Source: Elysia marginata (lineage: Eukaryota > Mollusca > Gastropoda > Plakobranchidae). From it: a stretch of 26,648 nt of DNA. The stretch's first letter is position 1. The number at the start of each line of letters is the position of its first letter. The notes under the pieces are model-generated. The model was not told the DNA's origin and made no database searches. It worked only from the letters and a program-made list of their open reading frames with translations. The DNA lies in the NCBI GenBank assembly GCA_019649035.1, contig BMAT01007981.1, positions 438,662 to 465,309 on the forward strand. Reading direction: 5' to 3'. Both the position numbers and the translations under genes were made by a program. Positions 24,601-26,648 of this stretch are shown in pieces.

Positions 24601-25551
24601 GATCAGCCAGAACGATGGAGCAGATGATCGCAGATCTAGGTCGAGGTTTGTGACCTCAAACTTGGATGAGTCCATTTTGTGTTGAGCAATCAAAATTCAA
24701 TATTGGAGATTCTTGCATTTGAAATCTAAATGTATACACTCCAAGCTCTAGATTTGAAGCCTAGCCATTATTCAATTTTCAGTCTAATCTTCCCTCACAA
24801 GCCAGTTACAACCTTCAGATTGTCTAAATCATTAGGGCACCATTGTTGCAGTCGGATAGAATGTTATTCTAATAATGTGAAAGTTGAGGTGTGGAAATAC
24901 GAGGGGTTTGATCCTCACACTCGTCTTAGATTTTTTTTTAAACCCATTTAATAGGGTTATATAATTTAATGTATTTTTAAAAATTAAAGCTAATGTTATC
25001 TTCTTTATCAAGACGAACACCATGGGCAGTGTAGGACCTATTGAGTGAAGTCGGCAACTCTCATATATAAGTATTGTTTATTTTCCGCAACCAATCTTAA
25101 TCAAACGGATGTCACGTTTTCACCTTAACTTAAATCAATTCCATTTTCTTTGCTAAAAACCGCAAAATTTGCAGGTATTTTACTAGTAACACTTAAAACC
25201 ATATCATTAATTGTTTGAGTAGACTTCCAGTGGTCTGTCCATCACTGGCCTACACATTCAGTGTAAGTATAACAGAAAAATCAATTAAAAAACAGTACGC
25301 CAAAGTCCCATTATTGCATGTCTAAAACTACTTACTTCTTGCCTGGTGTATTGCAACCATTTCTGTTTGTTAGTTTCGTCTTTGCTCAGTGTTCATGTTG
25401 CCAAAGCATAAATAATAGTTCATATCCTTCCTTATTGATTTTGTAAACAAAAATTCAAGAATGCTATTTGCTATAACTTACCAAAACTATTTACAAGTTT
25501 ATCCAGCTCTGAACTATCAAGATCAACCAGTTCACTTGTCATGGATGCCAT
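3101..25551 (-). CDS. SIX6OS1: SIX6OS1-like (C14orf39 family) synaptonemal complex central-element protein, 17-exon spliced gene
   Basis: Spliced CDS in gene order: 25482-25551, 23563-23619, 21719-21845, 21216-21305, 19852-20039, 17252-17276 (tentative), 16531-16648, 15730-15824, 15257-15360, 14726-14883, 13567-13683, 12067-12252, 10167-10358, 9819-9864, 8323-8447, 5259-5343, 3101-3675. The total is 2358 nt, about 785 aa including the tentative microexon. All junctions are GT-AG and keep frame. Residues ~1-225 are heptad-like coiled coil. Residues ~8-33 (LDKLVNSF...) and ~115-165 (YNEHLSNY...YMAKYRAFP) align without gaps, from memory, to vertebrate SIX6OS1. That protein is known in mouse as a meiotic central-element component that partners SYCE1. 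Residues ~385-510 are Pro/basic, and the tail is acidic with F-N-F motifs. It is longer than the ~590-aa human protein, mostly after the coiled coil. Family assignment is by recall; a different meiotic coiled-coil protein remains possible. No signal peptide or membrane segment is seen. Confidence 0.62.
3676..5258 (-). other. Intron 16
   Basis: Contains the SINE at 3749-4032. The rest (4042-5258) has no recognised element apart from a pyrimidine-rich tract at 4829-4880 on the plus strand. Confidence 0.55.
3749..4032 (-). mobile_element. Full-length tRNA-derived SINE with target-site duplication
   Basis: The tRNA-like head on the minus strand has box A TGGCCTAGCGG (4022-4012) and box B GGTTCGATCCC (3979-3969). 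The body follows and the element ends with ACGTTAAAATTCAAAGAACC and an ACCAACC tail, a tail type known from invertebrate SINEs. Flanks GCTCAGTTT (3740-3748) and GCTCAATTT (4033-4041) match at 8 of 9 bases, as expected for an old target-site duplication. It sits in intron 16 in the same direction as the host gene. Confidence 0.82.
5259..5343 (-). CDS. SIX6OS1: Exon 16
   Basis: 85 nt, phase 0 in, phase 1 out, bounded by TTTTTTTGTCAG|ACAACA and ATTCG|GTAGGT. It encodes TTYMSTPVSDRGDVNGENEP then LFRLDHTF. Confidence 0.6.
5344..8322 (-). other. Intron 15, longest intron; no element recognised
   Basis: About 3 kb between exons 15 and 16. Some stretches (around 6030-6240 and 6640-7060) are less AT-rich than the rest, which may mean old repeats, but I could not match them to a family. 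The short inverted repeat CAGGTG-attaa-CACCTG near 6663-6679 is unremarkable. Confidence 0.45.
8323..8447 (-). CDS. SIX6OS1: Exon 15
   Basis: 125 nt, phase 1 in, phase 0 out, bounded by GGGCTTTGCAG|TTTGTA and AAAAGG|GTATAA. It encodes VCSEAMVLEEEKDDQGVPNT then an acidic stretch and GIQACRKR. The donor is weak but the frame continues correctly into exon 16. Confidence 0.55.
9151..9218 (+). repeat. 34-bp tandem duplication
   Basis: Two adjacent 34-bp units (9151-9184 and 9185-9218) both begin with CTATATCAGAGCAGCA and end in ATAGC. They differ at a few central positions. Confidence 0.85.
9654..9740 (+). mobile_element. LINE 3' end with TGA-repeat tail
   Basis: An open stretch encodes TWDRESWKDMIANAKGQGT and stops at 9729-9731. 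It resembles the extreme C-terminus of non-LTR reverse-transcriptase ORFs, where a D-R-x-x-W-x-x-x-(I/V)-A segment precedes the stop. The stop runs straight into four TGA units (9729-9740), a tail type known for RTE-like and related LINEs. It is more GC-rich than its surroundings. Severe 5' truncation is typical of LINE copies. The exact clade is uncertain. Confidence 0.6.
9819..9864 (-). CDS. SIX6OS1: Exon 14, short
   Basis: 46 nt, phase 0 in, phase 1 out, bounded by TTTATTTTCAG|CGCAAG and AAGATG|GTAAAG. It encodes RKLPHPQLGSVPPKD. Short, but its phases are exactly those required by exons 13 and 15. Confidence 0.6.
10167..10358 (-). CDS. SIX6OS1: Exon 13, symmetric phase 0
   Basis: 192 nt (64 codons), phase 0 on both sides, bounded by TTTTGTTATCAG|CCAATA and GAGCAG|GTAAAT. 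It begins PIPPPLQLPTPIGVNCINLP and ends in an Asn/Glu/Gln-rich stretch (QNENQETPNEQ). Probably disordered. Confidence 0.65.
10641..11175 (+). mobile_element. Possible solo LTR or other insertion flanked by 8-bp direct repeats
   Basis: ATCTACTA occurs exactly at both edges (10633-10640 and 11176-11183). The 535-bp interior is less AT-rich than its flanks and ends with TTTAATAAACCATTCCAAC, like a polyadenylation signal near an LTR 3' end. The edges do not show TG...CA, so an LTR is only one option and the flanking 8-mers could be chance. Confidence 0.28.
11539..11935 (+). repeat. Unclassified dispersed repeat, copy 1
   Basis: Collinear with 17294-17738. Shared landmarks in the same order are AGTCGCA, ATATAGGCTTT, GTTGAAATTTCA, GAAAGTAGAGAAA, the 20-bp identity ACTTAAGACTCATTTTGACT (11900-11919) and TTGCAAGACAT. 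No long ORF, so probably a non-autonomous element or part of a larger one. Confidence 0.82.
12067..12252 (-). CDS. SIX6OS1: Exon 12, basic proline-rich segment with RMPSL repeat
   Basis: 186 nt (62 codons), phase 0 on both sides, bounded by TTTGTCAG|AGGCAG and AAACAG|GTAAAG. It encodes a strongly basic, Pro/Ser-rich stretch with RMPSL present twice, 12 residues apart (PRMPSLSRISPALRMPSLTV). It ends HPEIKQ. Confidence 0.65.
12253..13566 (-). other. Intron 11; no gene recognised
   Basis: Very AT-rich with many A and T runs. The stretch 12800-13020 (TGCAAAATTTGG..., a C-rich patch near 12990) is compositionally distinct and may be an old repeat, but I cannot name it. Confidence 0.45.
13567..13683 (-). 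CDS. SIX6OS1: Exon 11, symmetric phase 0
   Basis: 117 nt (39 codons), phase 0 on both sides, bounded by TATTTGCCCAG|ATCAAA and GGAAAG|GTAGAT. It encodes IKQIAIRSENQGRTSDPNSI followed by a basic/Pro segment ending GNLGLGK. Confidence 0.62.
13684..14725 (-). other. Intron 10; no gene recognised
   Basis: The segment 13920-14300 reads like an old dispersed repeat (long AT-rich runs without ORF), but no family is recognised. A 9-bp perfect inverted repeat lies at 14469-14522. Confidence 0.45.
14469..14522. repeat. 9-bp perfect inverted repeat
   Basis: CTAGCAGGT (14469-14477) and ACCTGCTAG (14514-14522) are exact reverse complements separated by 36 bases. Function unknown; it could be the ends of a very small element or chance. 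Confidence 0.7.
14726..14883 (-). CDS. SIX6OS1: Exon 10
   Basis: 158 nt, phase 1 in, phase 0 out, bounded by TATTTTTTGCAG|ATAAAG and CAGGCA|GTAAGT. It encodes DKALSLPKDVGLVDITDVDG, then an acidic stretch, then a Gln/His-rich stretch ending QPHLQA. Probably disordered. Confidence 0.65.
14884..15256 (-). other. Intron 9; nothing recognised
   Basis: 373 bases of AT-rich sequence without ORF or repeat. Confidence 0.5.
15257..15360 (-). CDS. SIX6OS1: Exon 9
   Basis: 104 nt, phase 2 in, phase 1 out, bounded by CCTTTGATAG|TAACAA and AAAGTG|GTATGA. It encodes CNKAFPGSDEANQIAKMCLE then DTSSKQQAKAADGKS. No recognisable domain. Confidence 0.6.
15609..15628. other. Assembly gap, 20 N
   Basis: A run of 20 N in intron 8. 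Its round length suggests a placeholder rather than a measured distance. It interrupts the tRNA-like sequence described at 15629-15676. Confidence 0.97.
15629..15676 (-). mobile_element. tRNA-derived SINE head, truncated at the assembly gap
   Basis: On the minus strand GGCGTCGTTGTGTAGTGG followed by TAGACGCTCGGC and ATCGAGAGGT resembles the 5' half of a tRNA (box A region TGTGTAGTGG, anticodon-arm-like CTCGG...CGAG). It stops at the gap exactly where box B should follow. No SINE body is visible on the other side, so the rest is missing or collapsed. A true tRNA gene is less likely, since the arms pair poorly. Confidence 0.6.
15730..15824 (-). CDS. SIX6OS1: Exon 8, acidic linker
   Basis: 95 nt, phase 0 in, phase 2 out. 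The acceptor is a tandem CAGCAG (TTTGGTACAG|CAG|GAG), so the first Gln may be optional. The donor is ATATG|GTATGC. It encodes QEADIVSESNSKKVYDETDD then EVFCDADQAKI. Confidence 0.6.
15825..16530 (-). other. Intron 7; nothing recognised
   Basis: 706 bases, AT-rich. The only note is a stronger alternative donor for exon 7 at 16512-16511. Confidence 0.5.
16531..16648 (-). CDS. SIX6OS1: Exon 7, end of coiled coil
   Basis: 118 nt, phase 2 in, phase 0 out. The acceptor is GCATTACCAG|TGTACA after a pyrimidine-rich stretch, and the donor is GACCAG|GTATTG. It encodes VQSKVNTQHLESEIHECVTE then KTVLLEQLRELQKSKQQDQ, a strong coiled coil. A better donor (AGTT|GTAAGT) lies 18 nt further at 16513 and would add VLFRIV in frame. 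Confidence 0.68.
17252..17276 (-). CDS. SIX6OS1: Tentative exon 6, 25-nt microexon
   Basis: Exon 5 ends in phase 1 and exon 7 starts in phase 2, so an intervening exon of length 3n+1 is required. This 25-nt segment, bounded by TATTTGGACAG|AATGCG and TTTTAG|GTATTC, fits. It adds ECETYKAF with no stop and gives ...NTFE-ECETYKAF-SVQSKV.... The Cys-Glu-Thr triplet resembles vertebrate SIX6OS1 just before its next helix. The vertebrate protein has about 20 more residues here, so another phase 1-1 exon could be missing from the model. Other candidates in the interval failed on stop codons or phase. Confidence 0.42.
17294..17738 (+). repeat. Unclassified dispersed repeat, copy 2
   Basis: Same orientation and order of landmarks as 11539-11935, including the 20-bp identity at 17703-17722. 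This copy is slightly longer because of small insertions. The microexon at 17252-17276 lies just outside it. Confidence 0.82.
17790..18650 (+). mobile_element. Near-full-length decayed mariner transposon
   Basis: An N-terminal block reads ETLQNALGALTSSKSGVYSL then FREF...DRPASTITE (about 17840-17990), matching the mariner DNA-binding/linker region. The catalytic blocks follow: VITGGEQWIYMYDPETK (18187 on), NDNASAHTT (18472 on) and LAPCAFFLLP (18566 on). The first and second catalytic positions are separated by exactly 92 codons in one frame, the Mos1 spacing. Many stops and frameshifts make it non-functional. Terminal repeats were not identified. It lies antisense inside intron 5 of the host gene. 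Confidence 0.82.
17792..18598 (+). pseudogene. Mariner transposase pseudogene, two catalytic Asp lost
   Basis: The first catalytic position is Gly (GGT at 18199-18201, in GGEQW where the family has GDE-x-W). The second Asp is kept (GAC at 18478-18480, in NDNAS). The third is Ala (GCC at 18578-18580, in LAPCAFF where the family has Cys-Asp-Phe). The gap between the second and third codons is 97 nt instead of 102, a net 5-nt deletion with a frame change. Several in-frame stops occur between the first and second blocks. Confidence 0.8.
19852..20039 (-). CDS. SIX6OS1: Exon 5, most diagnostic segment
   Basis: 188 nt, phase 2 in, phase 1 out, bounded by GTATTGCAG|CAAAGC and GAAG|GTAAAA. It encodes KAYNEHLSNYTKTRDEYMAK then YRAFPMAV and a helix ending IVQQVNTFE. 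The spacing of Tyr residues, the Lys-Tyr pair and the following Pro match what I recall of vertebrate SIX6OS1 around residues 110-130. This is the strongest support for the family call. Confidence 0.72.
20040..21215 (-). other. Intron 4
   Basis: About half is the deleted mariner at 20522-21077. The remainder (20040-20521) is AT-rich with nothing recognised. Confidence 0.5.
20522..21077 (+). mobile_element. Internally deleted mariner-like element with both terminal inverted repeats
   Basis: The left end CCTTGTTCAAAAAAATTTCC (20522-20541) is the inverse of the right end GGAAATTATGAACAAGG (21061-21077), apart from a 3-4 base difference in the A-run. Between them only the transposase C-terminus survives: FPKLKEYLKGKGYAG (about 20820 on), then, in another frame, RICIDKEGNYIEK and a stop at 20982-20984. 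The catalytic core is gone. It lies in intron 4, antisense to the host gene. Confidence 0.75.
21216..21305 (-). CDS. SIX6OS1: Exon 4
   Basis: 90 nt, phase 2 in and out, bounded by CTATCCAG|TTTAAA and GAAAG|GTATGC. It encodes LKNTMSVMSEHISALSKQL followed by SALKIKTSDE, more coiled coil. Frame is continuous with exons 3 and 5. Confidence 0.65.
21306..21718 (-). other. Intron 3; nothing recognised
   Basis: 413 bases of AT-rich sequence without ORF or repeat signature. Confidence 0.5.
21719..21845 (-). CDS. SIX6OS1: Exon 3
   Basis: 127 nt, phase 1 in, phase 2 out, bounded by TTGATCAG|CTTTAT and ACCTG|GTAAGT. It encodes a highly charged helix beginning SLSNQIEHQVQEKNRLEEE with clear heptad spacing of hydrophobic residues, ending at RDNIT plus two bases. 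Confidence 0.68.
21846..23562 (-). other. Intron 2
   Basis: Contains one coding-like minus-strand stretch (22400-22543) that does not fit the gene's phase. Nothing else recognised; ORFs at 22637-23111 on the plus strand look random in composition. Confidence 0.45.
22400..22543 (-). other. Orphan coding-like segment with strong donor
   Basis: The open frame MKFLKRTNSELSTICSISKS continues through a basic/acidic stretch (SRRRFRSDEDL) to GLTSL and meets CTCTT|GTGAGTAAA, a good 5' splice site at 22399. Composition is more protein-like than the surrounding intron. It ends in phase 0 in this frame, while the neighbouring exons need phase 1, so it cannot be a frame-preserving cassette exon as drawn. 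It could be a relic of a mobile element or pseudogene. Confidence 0.3.
23563..23619 (-). CDS. SIX6OS1: Exon 2
   Basis: 57 nt, phase 1 in and out, bounded by TTGCAG|AATTTG and AAGTT|GTAAGT. It encodes EFENQQCVKTIERKNQAIS, continuing the coiled coil. Joined directly to exon 1 the peptide aligns with vertebrate SIX6OS1 without gaps, which argues that this junction is the main one. Confidence 0.65.
24836..24926 (+). mobile_element. Degenerate tRNA-derived SINE head
   Basis: TTGCAGTCGGATAGA (from 24846) resembles a tRNA box A region, and GGTTTGATCC (24905-24914) resembles box B, about 50 bases apart as in a tRNA. It is followed by a T-rich tail. Several changes from consensus suggest age, and no body or target-site duplication was found. 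Confidence 0.48.
25336..25362 (-). CDS. Possible optional 27-nt cassette exon
   Basis: Bounded by AACTAACAAACAG|AAATGG and AAGAA|GTAAGT, phase 1 in and out, 9 codons (EMVAIHQAR). It would slip between exons 1 and 2 without changing frame. The direct exon 1-2 junction aligns better with the vertebrate protein, so it is at most an alternative exon, or an alternative first exon using its own ATG. Confidence 0.3.
25482..25551 (-). CDS. SIX6OS1: Exon 1, start codon
   Basis: The start codon at 25551-25549 has G at -3 and G at +4. A second in-frame ATG nine bases on (25542) has a poorer context. An in-frame TAA lies 18 codon-bases upstream, so the ORF cannot extend 5' in this exon. It encodes MASMTSELVDLDSSELDKLV then NSF and ends in phase 1 at TTTTG|GTAAGT. 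A possible 3' splice site (TTTTTGCTGTAG|CAGAAG) at 25563 suggests a separate 5' UTR exon upstream. Confidence 0.65.
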
Positions 25552-25562
25552 CACTGCTTCTG

Positions 25563-26648
25563 CTACAGCAAAAATTCTTTAAAAGAGAGGCAACATCCCA
25601 AAAAGAATACATGCTTCAATGATTTACAATGAGATCTTTATCAATTTACATTGCCTTTACTAGCTGCCATCTCAAACAAGGTAAGCTTAACAAATCAAGA
25701 TTGTAATTTGTATTGCAATTAATTGAACTCTTGCTGCTTGATAATGTTATTTCTCAAGAATCCACGGAAGCCAAATTGACATCCCAGAGAAAAAAGCTAT
25801 ATGGAAAAGTAGATTTAGTATTATTAAGAATGATAGTTAAATAAGTTTTGTGGCCAAAAATGAACGTACTTAAAAAAAAAAATAGGTGGCAGGTTACATC
25901 CCGTCCCATAGGACAAAATGGCGGCCATTTTCGTTATAAATTGTGATTCAATGCACCGTTTTTGACTGACAGCTTTCAAATTCATCTGGTCGATTTCAGT
26001 GAACTATTTTTGCATTAAAATGGTTTGATAATGAAAAATATGCATGGTAGCAATCTAAAAAAGCATCAGCTATAACTGCTATTGCAATCGGTACTTTTAT
26101 GGATAGATATTGGGTCCGACTTATCCTTCGCAACCGTGATTTTGTGTAGACTGACAGATCGGTACTGCAGATATTTTCTTTGCCTGAACTTAAAATATCG
26201 CAATAGTGGTTAGACCACTTGAGTCTAGATTAGGCCTTGCTTGGACGGAAAACGAATTTTAAAGGGCGAGTTCCATTCATAAACCTGTAAAAATCAATAA
26301 ACTCGAGCGGCGGCTAGACCTAGATTTTGTAAAGGCCTACTTGTGTCATGATCGGTATAGAATTAGACCTTACTTTGAGACGCCAGACGGTGAAATGACA
26401 TTAGATTTGCTTAAACTGTCCAGTTTTTTAAAATCTAGATCTAGATCAATATCTCTACATTTCGTAAAGGCTAATCGGACGTGACCATTATAGGGAATGA
26501 GATTTCAACAAGAGTAGTGGAACTTTCCTGGTGTCTCTCCGAATGAGATTTATTGATTAAGGCTAACACATGTACTGATTTATGTTCTAGCCTTTTTTTT
26601 GGAAAATATTTTAAAGACAATATAATGTGAAAATTAAATGGGATTACC
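25563..26648. other. Upstream flank of the minus-strand gene; no second gene recognised
   Basis: Holds the putative 5' UTR splice acceptor (CTGTAG at 25563-25568), the YY1-type site and, further right, sequence that is slightly less AT-rich with TCTAGATCTAGATC (26434-26447). No ORF over 60 codons is convincing. A divergent gene beyond the window is possible. Confidence 0.45.
25914..25932. promoter_or_regulatory. Palindromic YY1-type site, candidate promoter element
   Basis: CAAAATGGCGGC (25914-25925) matches the YY1 consensus. The 17-bp block AAAATGGCGGCCATTTT has perfect 8-bp arms around one base, so a near match exists on both strands. It lies about 360 bp upstream of the start codon, where YY1 sites commonly mark metazoan core promoters. 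The transcription start itself cannot be read. Confidence 0.45.

Larger units (their letters stand above)
23620..25481 (-). other. Intron 1
   Basis: Contains a degenerate SINE head (24836-24926), a possible 27-nt cassette exon (25336-25362) and a perfect 14-bp palindrome GAGATAATTATCTC at 24373-24386. The rest is AT-rich. Confidence 0.5.

Noticed and set aside
1..26648. CRISPR array, operon or bacterial mobile system
   Set aside because: No regularly spaced repeats, no closely packed ORFs and clear spliceosomal introns; the DNA is eukaryotic.

Overview
The window looks like AT-rich animal nuclear DNA, most likely from a mollusc and probably a gastropod. That assignment is inference. It rests on many short exons separated by introns of about 0.3-3 kb, several mariner relics, a tRNA-derived SINE with an ACGTTAAA-type tail, and scattered TAGGCCTAC and CTAGATCTAGATC motifs. 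I see no bacterial-type gene organisation, CRISPR array or intact RNA gene.

One gene fills most of the window. It runs on the minus strand from a start codon at 25551 to a stop at 3101. I assembled it from splice signals and reading phase as 17 coding exons, about 785 residues. The N-terminal ~225 residues are predicted coiled coil, and they align without gaps, from memory, with vertebrate SIX6OS1 (C14orf39), a meiosis-specific central-element protein of the synaptonemal complex. The middle is Pro/Ser/basic, and the last exon is acidic and Ser/Asn/Phe-rich with repeated short F-N-F-like motifs. Sixteen exons chain in phase. One of them, a 25-nt microexon at 17252-17276, is tentative: it is the best way I found to connect exon 5 (ends in phase 1) to exon 7 (needs phase 2).

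Layout from left to right. 1-538: the 3' part of a broken mariner element, cut by the window edge. 539-3100: AT-rich flank plus the gene's probable 3' UTR. 3101-25551: the gene. Its introns hold a full-length SINE with target-site duplications (intron 16), the 3' end of a LINE with a TGA-repeat tail (intron 14), two copies of one unclassified ~400-bp repeat (introns 12 and 5), a SINE head beside a 20-N assembly gap (intron 8), a near-full-length dead mariner (intron 5), an internally deleted mariner with both terminal repeats (intron 4) and a degenerate SINE (intron 1). 25563-26648: the presumed promoter side, with a palindromic YY1-type site at 25914-25932.

The mariner and LINE relics all lie antisense to the host gene. 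The most interesting items are the likely invertebrate SIX6OS1 orthologue with its F-N-F tail, the microexon questions, and the paired unclassified repeat.
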